Shown: positions 10,571 to 22,362 of the stretch, piece by piece
How the letters are laid out: each line of letters opens with the position of its first letter
Numbering within the stretch: position 1 is the stretch's first letter
Source: Hansfordia pulvinata
Taxonomy: Eukaryota > Ascomycota > Sordariomycetes > Xylariales
Direction: 5' to 3'
Assembly: GCA_006538405.1 (NCBI GenBank)
Contig: BJKQ01000009.1
Span: 940,001 to 1,004,000 of the forward strand
DNA: 64,000 nucleotides
The notes under the pieces: model-generated
The model's database searches: none
What the model saw: only the letters and a program-made list of their open reading frames with translations
Told to the model about the DNA's origin: nothing
Program-made: the position numbers and the translations under genes

Positions 10571-13500
10571 GGTCAGGTTCGTGGGAACGTTGTGTGATTC
10601 AGCATGGAAGAGGGATTGAGGCTTCTTTTTGTCATTGGGAACACTAAACCTGGTAAAGATGGGAGCAAAAGCGGCGATGGTTGTCGGTTGTCTATACTTA
10701 TTTTACACATAGACGGTATGATTTCAGAAACGCGCCGGCAAAGGCGCTTTAGGAGCTATCAACTGAGTTTGATTATTTCACGTTTTGTCTGGTCCTTTCC
10801 GCCATGCAATGTGACGAAAAGAGTCAAGACAGGGACATGGGATTCCCGAGCCTTGAATGCAGTATTTTCTATCCAATTTAGACGAGTAAACACGAGGTTC
10901 TTACAGCATAATGTTCCAGTTTTTATCTCCCTAAACACCTCTGATTGCTTGCGCCAAATAAGTGTGGGCATGCCCTTGGGGCAGAAACTCTCCAGACAGC
11001 CACGTCTCTTGAGATCATATGGCCAGGTGAGCAGTTCATCTCGGGTGCAACTCGGTGACTCAATCACAGAAAGCAGTCATTGCAGAGAATGGGTATTTTC
11101 AGCCACCCTGGCTCGCCCAGAAATGACGTTTTCAAATTGGCATCCGATCAGCAGCCCAAATCTGCTTGGGACTACGCCGCAAGAGGAGGCTGCAAGCCGC
11201 TTAAGGGCAGCAGTAAAGAAGGCTACGATGTCGTCGCTTGCTCTTGGGATGGGCAACCTCACAGCCACGGCGGAGCCGCCGATCAGCTCAGGAACAGGAC
11301 CACGCGCTTGGGGCTGGCCTGGTGGACGACTTGGGCATCGAGGGAAAAACGGCGAGACCTGCTGCGAGCCACGCCGGGCTTTCTGGGTATACTCGTACTG
11401 CCCCACTCATGCTCACAGCCTAGGGGTGGTCGCCGACGTGCCAGTGCCCTGTATTCTCTCTGCGCTCCTCGCCTGCACCTTGCTCTTTCTCCTCGAGACT
11501 CTCGTCTGTCGTCTGTGGAGATGCGACATCTTCATGTGTGAGGGTCGAAAACCGCGTCGCTGTCTCGTATCCGCCTGCGAGAGCGCCTCTTCGAGCGCAT
11601 GGCTGCTATGCGCCAGGCGAGCGCTTTGGTCACGCGGCAGCTACGGAGGCTCTTACAGACAGGCCGATGTCGCTTTCAGGTTGGCCGTGGGCCCTTCCCG
11701 GGAGCTCAGAGCTCACATCTGGGTGGACAGGTATCACTGAGCCTGCTGACTGGAAAGAAGGGCATCACGATGTTGTGGATGCCAAGCTGCAATGGCACAG
11801 GCTTCGCTCAAGATGATGGAATATAGCATCAGCCGTGGTGATTCCCAAATGCAGAGTTGTGGCAGTCGGCGTCTGGCTCTGGCCGGAGAGTCGGGTGGAG
11901 TGAACTTGTTACGTTCTCTCGCATCTGGGAAAGGGGGCATCGAATTCCTTTCCCTAATGGTCCGTCGAAATGGTATTCTTGGCAAATGTGTACGGTGTGA
12001 CCGTAACCGTCATTTGTCCCGAACGTGGTAGTCAAGGTGAAGACTTCCGGTTTCGCCGAACCATTCTCCGCGCACGTCGGGTGCTGGCTTTAGCATCTCT
12101 TGCTATGGGCTTATGAAGGGGTCTCTGAGCATGATGCTCGGTGCGCCGGGAAGGATTGACTCTTTGGAATCAGCGGAGGAGCGAGAAAACCCAACGAGAG
12201 GCGAGGCTGACGAGCAGCTGTGGGTTCAGTCGCCTAATAGCCGTGGACCTCCTGCTGGAGCGCCTTGCGACGTTTGGCACGGAGCCACTTTCCATTCACG
12301 CCGCACTTTGCGACCAGTCTCGATGATGCACGATGCGCACGCAAGGCTATTTGACTTGACACTTCAGTGCCTTACTAAATGAGATCACCTTTGCACATAG
12401 TAGGTGGAGCGACGGACAGGGTCGTTGCTCTTAGGGATCTGGCGCGCTTTGGAAAGTCCGGCGTCGTCATGCCGGGGAAGGGGTTTCGGATGACGAGGCG
12501 TTGGGAGTGGCGAGTTTTGATCATCTCACGGGGCATTCGTCGCTATGAAAAGAACGGCGTCGTTTTTTGTTTCTTCTCTCGCCACCGTCGGGTCTCGTTC
12601 ACCCCGCGCCAACCCTTTTATGGCCTTCAGCTGATGCTGAGCTTCGCGCCAAGGGGCTTTGTCAGCGCCGTCCGCCACGCCTCACCTCAGCCGACCCGAG
12701 GGCGGGATGAAGTGCGAGTGAGACTTGAGAGGCCTTCCGCGCTCCCTCTGCCAGCGGCATAATCCTTGTCTCGGGTGGTCATGCCATGCGTCAGCGACGC
12801 CTCTGCTGATGAAGATGCGTTGCGTGGGCGGCCATGGAGGAAGAAGAGGAGCCAGGTAGGTAGTGCCCGGAAGGAGTGAGGAGGTAGGTTGGTAGCGCGC
12901 CGCTATACTCGTACTACGCCCTACTACCAATAGTTCCCGAGGTCTTCTGGTGAAAAGGAAAGGAAACACGGCAGATCAGGTAACTATCCAGGTAGGTGGC
13001 ACGGGGTTGTGCCTGAGAGCTGGTTGAGCCGTGTGAGGCGTTGGCACGCACGTACACCACCGTAGACGACCCGTGCTGGTGCTGGCCACGTTGGAACCCC
13101 GACGTTGCACGCTGGGGGACGGTGGCGAGGACCATGGAGACTTCCACCCGATTGCTAATAAAATACCTTTTGCACCCACGCTCCTCTCGGGGAACCGCTC
13201 TCGCCCTCCAAGAGGCGTTGCGCACCACCTCGCCACCTACGAGTACACCATGAACGAATAGACCAGGGGACCCTGTCGCTGAGGGAGCCGGGCTTAGGAA
13301 CACACTGAAGTCGGGTTTTTTATTTTTTCTTTCGCTTTCTAATTCTTCCTTTCTCTGTTGTTCCCCTTTATGGACACTTCACTCTATTTTCTTTTCTTCT
13401 TCACTGTCATCCGCTCACGTGGAGCGATTTGCATCCTTGAAGACCGGTGGCGACCCCTGCGGCCTGCCCATAATCAGTTAGCGTATTTGTAGAGCAGCCG

Positions 13501-13951
13501 AGTATACCTAGTTGATTCCATGCTCGTCGCTACAAAGGCGCTAGCCAAGGATTTGATAAAGACAATTGTCACGCCCGGCAAGACATGTCCATCGAAAGGG
13601 CCTCTTTGGCTGCGTTCTCGAGCCGATTCTGCCCTGCCTGGGCCACGACCAGGGAAGGATCTTGCCATCACAGCAGCCCCGGCGCTCTTGGCTCGCCTGC
13701 GCAACTCGCATCCACTAATGATCGGCTGGAAAGAGCCGAGCCAGAGGCGAGGGCAACCCAGTTTGAACGCTCTCCTAAAGAGGGGCCATGGATGTCGAGG
13801 TGAGTTAAACAATCCTCAAGCCTGCCACCAAGAGGGAGAGGGAGAGAGAGGGGGTGTGTGCGTGTGTGTGCATGTTTGTCTGTGTGAAAGCTATGCTCCT
13901 CTCGTTCGCTTGTAATTCACCATGGCTCGAACATGGGCTACGAGTATGTCC
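10571..13951. other. Intergenic region downstream of pyruvate kinase, no convincing gene
   Basis: Begins with the pyruvate kinase 3'UTR, an AT-richer stretch to about 10.95 kb. One frame at 10604-11740 stays open for 378 codons, but it starts inside the 3'UTR, lacks family motifs, and other frames are open at the same place, so I do not call it. Copies of the TACTCGTA/TACGAGTA octamer lie near 11390, 12905 and 13238. A T/C-rich stretch at 13316-13400 could be a promoter element of an unseen transcript. Confidence 0.35.
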
Positions 13952-14012
13952 AAGGCCCGGACGATGGTCTAAGGCCCGGACGATGGTCTACGAGTAAGGC
14001 CCGGACGATGGG
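13952..14012. repeat. Three copies of a 19-bp unit (AAGGCCCGGACGATGGTCT)
   Basis: Copies start at 13952, 13971 and 13996. The first two abut. The third follows a 6-base insertion (ACGAGT) and diverges at its last bases. TACGAGTA octamers sit just before and inside the array. It lies in non-coding DNA and looks like a recent local duplication. Confidence 0.85.
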
Positions 14013-15111
14013 CGACAACAGATTTCCATGGACTTCCAATGGCTCTATGGGTTCGATGGGTATGGCGCCTGGGTTTTATGGAAGGTACCGCATGTACCTA
14101 CCAGGGCTTCACCTACCTAAATACCTAGGTATCTGGTATTCAAGGTAGGTGCCTAATAAGTTCCCATGTGCCTGTAAGTGTACGTCCCCGTGTACTCGAG
14201 TCGAACGGATAGGACGGCGCGCGACGAGGCAAGTTAGCCCCGCATGCGCAGGCGTGATGTACTCACTCGTACGGCTAGCAGTGAATTCTAGATAAGATAT
14301 GTAAGGATAGGAACGTGCCCGGCTGGAAATGCGTCCCGATAGGCCAGTCAAGCAGGTAAGTTGCGCGCATGAGCGTGGACACGTCCCCAAAAGGCGGCCG
14401 TACACGTCCCCAAAAGGCGGCCGTACTCGTGGGTAGTGGCGGCGCGGTGGCGAGCTGCCAAGACTTCCCGTTCAGCCCTCAGGTACCTAAGGTAGGTATC
14501 GACGTGGAGTACTCGTAGGGTTAGGGAGTACCCAAGACAGGTGGCTGGCTGAGAAGCCAGAACTCCAGGCCTGCTCCCCGAGGTGCGGTCCCGACCCGTA
14601 CATGGGTAGGCACGGACCGTTGTGTCTACCGAGTTCTTCCTTCCAACCTCGCGAATAGACCACCTCACCTTGAGCACCACGGGAAAAAAAAAAAAAAAAG
14701 AGACAGTACCCGTCACACGAATTGATTCAACCAAGGCGTAAACCATCAAGAACAGACCTGCCACACTATCCTATTCACTCGAAAGCCCGCCTCTCGAGAA
14801 GGACGGCACAAAGATCCCGAGCGGCCATGGATGATGCTCTTGGCCAAACCCACCTGCAGTGGGCAACAGCCAGCACGGGTCCCTCTGTGGCAAACATGCA
14901 TCGCAAATTCACAAAGGCCAAGCCCCCGGTGGCTACCCGACTGCTTTATTTGTGTTCGTAGCACACGGCTGGATCTTCCGGACGGGCCACAGCCACTGCG
15001 CCCCAGGCAGGCAGTCAGGTCCCCCGCCACCTGGGCTGGAAGCCTAGAATTATATCTCATCGGGGACGCCCGCTCTCTGGCCCGGCGGCTTTCTCGGTCG
15101 CCGAACCGACA
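14013..15111. other. Motif-rich intergenic DNA before the secreted-protein gene
   Basis: Packed with AGGTAGGTACC-type motifs: near 14083, 14116, 14141 and 14482-14500, several of them forming inverted pairs. A run of 17 A lies at about 14683-14699. No protein-like frame is evident. The last 200 bases should hold the promoter of the gene starting at 15187. Confidence 0.4.
14379..14424. repeat. Tandem duplication of a 23-bp unit
   Basis: Two adjacent identical copies of a unit beginning ACACGTCCCCAAAAGGCGG, at 14379 and 14402. Non-coding, with no sign of function. Confidence 0.85.
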
Positions 15112-15146
15112 AACCAACCAACCAACCAACCAACCAACCAACCAAC
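15112..15146 (+). repeat. (AACC)n microsatellite in the leader of the secreted-protein gene
   Basis: Nearly nine perfect tetranucleotide units, ending 40 bases ahead of the ATG at 15187, so it probably lies in the 5'UTR or core promoter. Unit number is likely to vary between strains and could affect expression. Confidence 0.9.
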
Positions 15147-15186
15147 AAGTCTCGGACTTCGCTTCAATGGCCCCGGCCAGACCGCC

Positions 15187-16406
15187 ATGATCGCACTTCG
15201 GCTCTTTCTGGGCCTGTTGGCGCTGTTCGTGTCGCTGGCAGTCGCGTTCCCCGGCGGCCGTGATGTCTTCCCCCGCACCGTCGGCGATGCCCTCCCACAA
15301 CCCAGCCCCGAGCCAGCAGCGGCCCTGGAGGCCATTGCCCAGCTTAGGAGACCGGGTTACCGACGCTTCCTCGAAAGCGACTTCGCGAGCCCCGGCATCA
15401 ACAACATCGCCGCGGGCAATAACGGCTTCGAGACGCTCCCCGTCAACCCAGGGCCGGGCTTCCGCCCGGTCAGTATCATCACGAGAACCCTCGACTCCTC
15501 AATGAAGTTCTCCCTCGCCAACGACAAACTCCCGCGCGTCTTTCACCACTGGGCCGTCCTCGTCGGCGGCAACTGCTACGAGCTCAACCACGGCGTCAAG
15601 AGCGGCGAAGACTACAACATGTACGTATACAGCCTCGCGGCGTGGAAAATCAGGCAGGGTCCCAAGAACGCGAATCAGTACTTTGAAATCCCCGTCGGCT
15701 ACACCAAGTGGACGGACGAGGATATTTCGAAATGTGGTATGTACCCCACCCAACATAAAGCCCCCCCCCCCCCCCCCCCCCCCTCCCCCCTGGATCTGCA
15801 CCGTTCTCACTTTGCACCCCTTTCCCCCATCCCATCCCATCGCCTGCCTCGGCGGCGGTCGACTCAGACTCAATACTTAGACTCATGGCACCGCCGCCGC
15901 TGACCCGTCTTGCATGTACAGCCAAGGAGATTTGGGAGGACGTATTCAAAGGAGAGTACGAGTCGCAGTACCAAAACTGCCAGGAGTTCGCCATCTGGCT
16001 TTTGCGATGCATATGCCACAGCCTGAACGAGGTCAACATGGCAACCAACCTGCACAAGCGGTTCGCCGAGGTCCACCCCAGGTTGGTCCTGATGAAGATC
16101 CTGCCCTACTCCATGATCGTCGGCTTGGGCGCCTACTTCGTCCTCGACGACGAGGGCAACTTCAAGCTGCTGAAGCGCACCGGCCTCGTCATCGGCGCCG
16201 GCTCCCTCCTGTACGCCATGTACCAGGAGCACAAGGACCACGAGCGGTGGGAGGATGCCGCCGAGCTGGAGAGCGAGTGGCGCAAGAAGATGGGCTACAG
16301 CGGCGAGGTGAGAACAGACACCGGCGAGCCCTGGGACAAGGCCGGCGGCTACATCAAGAACGTCCTCAAGGCCTTCGGCGAGAATCTCATCGATGCCTCC
16401 ACGTGA
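15187..16406 (+). CDS. Secretory-pathway protein, candidate permuted papain/LRAT-like fold
   Basis: Two exons, 15187-15736 and 15922-16406, joined by a 185-nt phase-1 intron (GTATGT...CTGAC...TACAG), giving 344 residues. Residues 1-20 form a signal peptide or anchor ending near SLAVA. Around 120-135, FHHWAVLVGGNCYELNH places two His residues (H121, H135) on either side of a predicted strand; Q-N-C-Q-E-F follows at 201-206 (C203). A His-containing strand followed by an NC(x)xF helix is the signature of circularly permuted NlpC/P60-like thiol hydrolases such as LRAT and PPPDE proteins, so H121 and C203 may be catalytic. Hydrophobic segments at about 238-258 and 268-283 suggest membrane attachment, followed by a charged tail. 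The gene and splice are well supported. The fold is my inference and the substrate is unknown. Confidence 0.8.
15761..15783 (+). repeat. Poly-C tract (23 C) inside the intron
   Basis: A perfect run of 23 C followed by T and six more C, about 24 bases after the 5' splice site of the secreted-protein gene's intron. Its exact length is unreliable in any assembly. It does not touch the splice or branch signals. Confidence 0.95.
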
Positions 16407-17595
16407 GGGAGACGCCAGCTCCGAAAGCCTGACTGGCAAGTGACGAATCCAAGTGCCAACATTGGTATCCAAGTGCCCCAGGTATCAGCGGGCAACCGAC
16501 TCCAGGGCGCATAGCTCGGCTGATACCGGGCACTGTTACCACACATGACGAGCTGGTCTCCGGTCGAGCAGAGCAGCACGTGCCTTGGCTTCTGGCAAAA
16601 GCAGCCGCCATGCCCACCCACCAAGCTCGAAGCCCTACCCAGCGTTTCGGGCTTATAGTGGGGAATGGGCTGTGCCAGGTGCATGGGGGGAGGGCAAATT
16701 CTATTCCATATATCATATATTGCCGCTAGGTGGCTGTAGTTATCGACCCATCTCTGCACGTCACCTTTAGCACCCTTTTGAAATACAATCACTGAACGAG
16801 ACGCCAAATGGCCGTAGTGGCACATGATGTCGAGAGATCACTGGGCCACGGGCCAGTCGGTAGCACAAGGTGAATGGAGGGAACGGCGCGAGCCGAGGGA
16901 ACACAGGGATCGCCCTTACGGCGGATTGTATAGTATCTATTATATCTATATCCACTATGTGCTTCATATGTCAGGACTATGTCTTCAGAGTCAGCGTGTG
17001 ACCTTGGACCCGGCGCGTGGCACTGGAGAAGGCGCGAGCTAGTTAGATTCGCAACTGGCGACCAGCGATGAGCTGTGCTCGACGGCCCAGTCCCGTGACG
17101 ACGTTTCAGTCCATTTGATAAGAGCCACGATAGCATGCCAAAACATGAGTGCCACAGAATGATTTTTTGCTTTCAGAGGCCGGAGAAGTCGGCTACTATT
17201 GGCGCAGTAAGTATTATGTAGGTCTCGTCGGCCGGGCGCAGGCTGTACACGCACCTACTTCACTACCTACGCGCAAGCGATAATGGTGCTCCCGCCGCGT
17301 CTCTCGCACCAAGCAGTGTTACTCAAGAGCAGCACTTGGGCTTGTAGACATGCACGGGAGAGGAGAAGAGGACAGAGTCAGGGTCAGGCACCAGATGAAC
17401 CGATACCCCCCTATCGAGCGAGCATGACTTGCTGGCAGCCACGCGCGCGTAGACTGTTTTGCATTTAAGCATGCGAAGCAAAACAAACATCAAAGGATAA
17501 GAAAAAGAACAAGCAACGATCTGGAGTTCGAGCGAGCTGGGATCGCACAAAAGCCAAAAAACGAGGTACAACAGAGGGCTTAAACCTCCAAGCGA
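16407..17595. other. Intergenic region between the secreted-protein gene and tRNA-Ala
   Basis: Contains the 3'UTR of the upstream gene and an AT-richer patch at 16700-16740 and 16920-16970. No frame looks like a protein. The bases just right of the tRNA at 17667-17700 would be its 5' flank, while this region is its 3' flank. Confidence 0.4.
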
Positions 17596-17666
17596 TGGAC
17601 TCGCGGGGAATCGAACCCGGACCACTCCCATGCTAAGGGAGTATTATACCACTAAACCACAAGCCC
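17596..17666 (-). tRNA. tRNA-Ala (AGC)
   Basis: The reverse strand folds as a complete cloverleaf without an intron. The acceptor stem GGGCTTG/CGAGTCC has the G3:U70 pair that marks alanine tRNAs. The D arm lies in GTGGTTTAGTGGTATAAT, the anticodon stem-loop is CTCCC-TTAGCAT-GGGAG with anticodon AGC, and the T arm contains GGTTCGATTCC. The discriminator base is A. The length is 71 nt without the added CCA. The internal A and B boxes for RNA polymerase III are therefore present. Confidence 0.95.
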
Positions 17667-18533
17667 GGCTTAGCTCGCCGAGTCGGCGAGTTACCAGTTG
17701 ATGGGGGCCGATGCTATCATTGTGCAATACAATAGCTGGGCGTTTGAATAACACCCGCGACGATGCCGAGTGTAAAATTGATGCCATTGGTTATAAAGAC
17801 AAGCCGGTGCTGGCAGGCAGGATCAGGTGTGCGAATTGTCAATTCCGAGATCCACTTCCCCCCGATGCTGGCAGAATTTAGAGACATGCTGCGACCATCG
17901 CAGCGCCGGGCGTGGAGGCAACCGAGGTGGAAATCGCTGGTCGTTACTGGCAGGCCCACCTCGACCGCAGTGGGCGTCGGGACACGCTGCGATGGGGATT
18001 CATCTCCAGGGCGGCTTGTCCTGCACGTACAAGCATCTCTGGCAGTGAGAGCAGTCGTGTGGCACCCGGGTTGTGGTCACGATCAGCTACTAGCCTACTG
18101 TTTTGGGAGCGAAAAGGGGGGGGGGAGGTGTCAGGTATCGAACGTCCGGGCGGCTATAACTACAAAGAAAGGTGAGGGAGGATCACATTACACATGATAC
18201 AGCGCAGAGTCAAGATACACCCACAAAAGTCAACACAGAGCCCAGGTTTCATTTCATAAGATGTCGGCTTGGAAATTGCTTGGGGTATCGATGTCTATAG
18301 TCTACAGGTGATATAGAAGGTGGATAGAGGGAGAGAAAGATATTGATGGGAAAAGAAAAGGTAGAAAAAAGGGACGAAACGCCTGCCCGCCCCATGCACT
18401 GGTATCTCGAGCCAACCGGCTCCCGTGAACGCCTCGCTGAAATTCATGGTATTTTTTTCTTCTGAGGGGGTGGCCCTTCTTCTCCACGAAAGAGGAAGAA
18501 GAGAAAATGGCCGGAACCCCAAATCCCTCAAGT
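17667..18533. other. Intergenic region, 5' flank of the tRNA and 3' flank of the rhodopsin-like gene
   Basis: No convincing gene. The right-hand 300 bases (from about 18230) are AT-richer and probably form the 3'UTR of the minus-strand membrane-protein gene. The left-hand part is the upstream flank of the minus-strand tRNA. A G run lies near 18116-18126. Confidence 0.4.
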
Positions 18534-20093
18534 TCAGACTCTGCTGTCCCGAAGGTGAGTCGGCGGGAACGGCGCATACCGGGGGCCGGAGCCCAGGTGG
18601 TGGTGCTGATGCAGGCCCGAGTGCTGGCTGCGGTCGCCCGAGGAGGCGGTCTCGGACCAGATGAGGGTGGTGTTGCCGGAGCCGGAGCGCCTGTGGCCCG
18701 GGACGAACTCGTCCTCCTTGGCCCAGGGCTCGCTCTCGTAGCCGCTGTCGCCGCCGCCCTTGAGGGAGCGGCAGTGCGAGGCCTTGAGCGAGTTCATGCC
18801 GAACGAGCCGCCGGAGCCGTAGGTGGTGGACTCGAGGGGCTTGCGCTTGGACGACGCGGCGTCCTTGCTCCAGATGAGGTTGCGCGCGGCCGTGAACAGC
18901 GGCCGCAGGGTCGGCAGGCACGCGCTGATGATGCAGACGCCGACCTCGACGACGCTCCAGAGCTGCGGGTTGGCAATGCTCCCTGTTTGTGTGTGACCTG
19001 GTTAGTCTCTCGAGGTCTTTTTTTTTTTTTTTTAGAGTGGTGGTTTTTTTCTTCCCCCCCTCCGGCAGGATCACTTACAGGACTTGTCGTACATGCTGTA
19101 GCCGATCAGGGAGACGACGCGGTACAGGCTGCAAAAGGTCGCGCTGGAAGACAGGATTAGTCTCGGTTCTTTGACTGGTTTTCTTCTTCTTGTTTCTTGT
19201 TGCTCTTGTCATATAATAAGACTAAGAGAGAACAGAGAGAGCGAGAGAGAAAGGGGCTCTGTAGTATGAGGGGTCATGTCGTATAAAAAACTCACAAGCT
19301 TCCAGACAGAAACATGACGACCAGAGACAGTTTCTTCAACTTGCTGAGCTGCAGTCTAACAACTTGATGAATGGGGAGGATGAGGACGATGACGTCGGTG
19401 ACAATGTTGGGGACGGCGTTGCCGAAGACGAGGGCGCGCATGTCGATGCAGGTGCCGGGCAGCGAGGGCGTGTAGGCGCGGGCGATGGGGTCGCAGCTGA
19501 AGAGAATGGTGCAGACAAACGTCACCCACCAGATGAGGGTGAAGCCCATGAGCAGGTAGGCGGCGATGCGGAAGGACCGGTTGGGGAAGATGCGCAGGTA
19601 GAACTGCAGGATGGCGATCTTGATGAGCATCAGCTGCGTCAGGTAGACAATCTCGAAGCCGAAGAAGAGCTTGAGGAAGTTGGCCTCGTCCTTGTCCGAG
19701 ACGACGTCGACGTGTCTCCCCAGGCCGCTGTTGACCACTGTTGTGTTTTCGAGGATCGCCGGTCAGCAAGAAGAAGAAGAAGAAGAAATCATCTTTTTTG
19801 TGATTGCATGCATGCAAGGGGGACGGGAGACTGGGGTCTTGTGTGTGTGTCTTCTTACTCAGATATGTCACCATGCCGCCCATGTAGAAGATGATGAGGG
19901 AGGCGGCGACGAGGTAGTCATCGAGGCCGACCTTGATGACCTGGATCCAGCGGGCCCAGAAGCGCAGGACGACAAAGATGCTGGCGAGCACGAGCATCAG
20001 CGTCGTGACATCGCGCACCCGAGGGCCCTCGTCGGCGTACAGGTCGACCTCTTCAGTCCCGCCGCGGGGCAGGAGAAACCACGATGGAGGCAT
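18534..20093 (-). CDS. Fungal rhodopsin-like (PTH11/SAT4-type) seven-helix membrane protein
   Basis: Four exons on the minus strand: 20093-19859, 19737-19296, 19143-19079 and 18982-18534, giving 396 residues. The introns (121, 152 and 96 nt) have GT/AG ends and keep phase. The spliced protein has seven hydrophobic segments in the order usual for the fungal integral-membrane family with a rhodopsin domain: FWARWIQVIKVGLDDYLVAA, then FGFEIVYLTQLMLIKIAILQ, FYLRIF, a conserved DP loop with a cysteine (SCDPIARAYTP...GTC), NIVTDVIVLILPI, and SGSFATFCSLYRVVSL rebuilt across intron 2. WSVVEVGVCIISACLPTLRP follows, rebuilt after intron 3. A Ser/Gly/His-rich cytoplasmic tail of about 110 residues ends the protein. 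Relatives include Pth11, a G-protein-coupled receptor-like protein, but this one has no N-terminal CFEM domain. The ligand is unknown. Intron 3 contains a T run of about 16. Confidence 0.92.
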
Positions 20094-20475
20094 GACGGCG
20101 GGTGGTGATGATGGCGTTGGATCATATCACGGCCACCTGACGTGTAGGTCGTGTGTTGTGGCAGTGGGTGGTTGCGGGGGAGTGTCGATCTCTCTCCCTC
20201 TCTCTCTCTCTCTCTTTTGCTCTGTCTCTCCCTTTTTTGTTTCTCTCTTTCTTTCTTTCTCTCTCTCTCCAAGAAGAACGAGCGGCAGCAGCAGCAACAG
20301 CAGCAGCAACAACAGTAGCAAGGCTTCGTGCGTCGAGGGAACGGGGCCGGCGGGTAGTTATTCGGTCGAGGTGGCGAGAGCACTCTCGGCCGGATATAAT
20401 AAGATCAACCCTCCATCAACACCACACCCCACCACCACTGAGATACTAGGATACTAGGGATGGAGCCCACCATGT

Positions 20476-20500
20476 AAGGCAAGGCAAGGCAAGGCAAGGC
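20476..20500. repeat. (AAGGC)5 minisatellite
   Basis: Five perfect pentamer units, about 380 bases upstream of the rhodopsin-like gene on its promoter side, close to CA and CT repeats. Confidence 0.9.
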
Positions 20501-22336
20501 AAATGCCATTACGGAATAGAGGGGAACCACACACACACACAGACACACACACACGCTCTCTCTCACACACCCACCCACTCAAGCACGCACTCACCTGCGA
20601 TTTCACCGAAGCGAAAGGGCGCCCCAAGCCAGGATCCGCGGCAAGGCGCCCCACCGAGTTCGCCTCCCGCCCCTCGTTTTTCCTTGGGGCCTTGTACTCG
20701 CACGCCGGCGCGCTGCTCGACGAGAGCCCAGCCATTCCTTCAGGATCCTCTTACCACCAAGAATATCGCACATGCCGCCTCCCCGCCTTCTACTAGACAT
20801 GGGGCCTTTCTCTTCTTGCACTTACACAAACCCCCCCCCCCCCAGTAAGACTACTCGTAGATAGTACCACGTACACACACAACCTCTCTCTGTGTCTCAC
20901 GGTATTCCGCACACACACACAAACACTATCGCCACGAGGCGAGTTTTTCCCGGCTGCCCGCCCTGTCGCAACCCGCGTCTGGAACCCTTCAGCCCGGGTT
21001 ACCTGGACGGTTGGAGGCATGCCACCCCGTGTCGAAAGCGCGCCAAGCTCAACAGCGGCGTGTGTCGTGCAAACCCCCGGCCGCTTTTCCGCCTCTCTTG
21101 TGTCTGGTGTCTTTTGTCTCTAACCGTGTCTGTGTACAAGTAGCCGAGTAACGAGCACACGAGCGGAATGGCGCTGCTGGCTCTGCCGGAGATCCGGCCG
21201 GGCTGGCGCGCCCGACCCGACAAACATGCGGTCAGCCCAGGTCAGAAGAGAGGAGGGCCCAGGTCAGGTGGTGTGCTTGAGCTGGGTTGCTGCTAGCGGC
21301 AGTACGAGTACCCAAGGTGGCCTGGGGGTTGGTGAGGTGAGTTGCGCCCCCTCCCGAGGAATAGTCTACAACTTCCTCCCAGGCCAAACCCGGACTCTCC
21401 CGTCGACTCGTCGCCTCGGTGATGGTTTTCAGCCCTTTGCATTCAAAGCCGTTACTTAGCCTGCAGTGGAGGGCTTGTCCAGAACCCACAGGAGCCCTGT
21501 CTGATAAGCGCGTGTCTGTCTACGTGGGTGCCGGGCCTCTCCGCGAATGGCAGGGCAAATATAAGCTCACATGCCGATCTCAAAGGATTTGGGGGAGGGG
21601 GGAGCGACTTTCCAGAACCTCTGGAGAAAGACGGGAAAACTGGGCTGGACCATGGTGGGAGCAACAGGCTTTTCGAAGCAGCTCGTCAGCGGGCCACTTT
21701 ATTCTTCGGAGGAGCCACTACACGCCGGGGGGGGGCTTGGTTTAATGGGTGGGCTCGCGGGACACCGCTTGGCGGACAGGGAAGATGATGAGAGCAAGAG
21801 AGCGAGACACACCATTACACTCACACGCACACTCACACTCACACACACAGAGACTCTTCGCCACGGCGACCCTCTCTTATGATGGCCACTTGACGGGGGC
21901 ACGAGTACCAGCAGCAAGATCGCTCAGAGTATGGCTGGCCGGGGGCCTGGCGGAGGGGGCGCCGCCCCGTCCGAGATATTCGGGCTTGGGCGAAACAATC
22001 AGCGAGGGCCCTCCGGGGCCGACTTGCGTTGGGGGCGGCGACCGCCACTCTCGAGACTGAGGATGACCCAGGCTCTCTCTGTCTCGTTGTGCCGACTTTG
22101 GGCGTAGTCTCACTCAGAGGCGGCGTGGGGTGGTGGAGAGGCGTCGTCTTACACGCCACCCGCCCACAAAAGACTACGGGCCAAGTGGGCCAGGGCCTCG
22201 AGAAGAACTCGGGAAGCCGGATGCCTGTCTTTCATCAGTCCGTCAGTCGCTCGCTCTGATCACTCACCCATGAGGCAGTCTGTCGGACAGTCGGCGTCCA
22301 GCGCGTGTCTCGAACCACTTGGCTCCAAGTGCGCGC

Positions 22337-22362
22337 GCACACACACACACACACACACAAGT
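22337..22362. repeat. (CA)n dinucleotide repeat
   Basis: A pure CA run preceded by GCGCG, in non-coding DNA. One of many dinucleotide runs in the gene-poor parts of this window. Confidence 0.85.

Noticed and set aside
10604..11740. A 378-codon plus-strand frame just after pyruvate kinase
   Set aside because: It begins in the pyruvate kinase 3'UTR, other frames are open at the same place, and the composition (Ser, Arg, Cys) matches chance translation.
13952..14012. Short spaced repeats as a CRISPR array
   Set aside because: The units abut or are separated by only six bases, there are no unique spacers and no cas genes, and the genome is eukaryotic.
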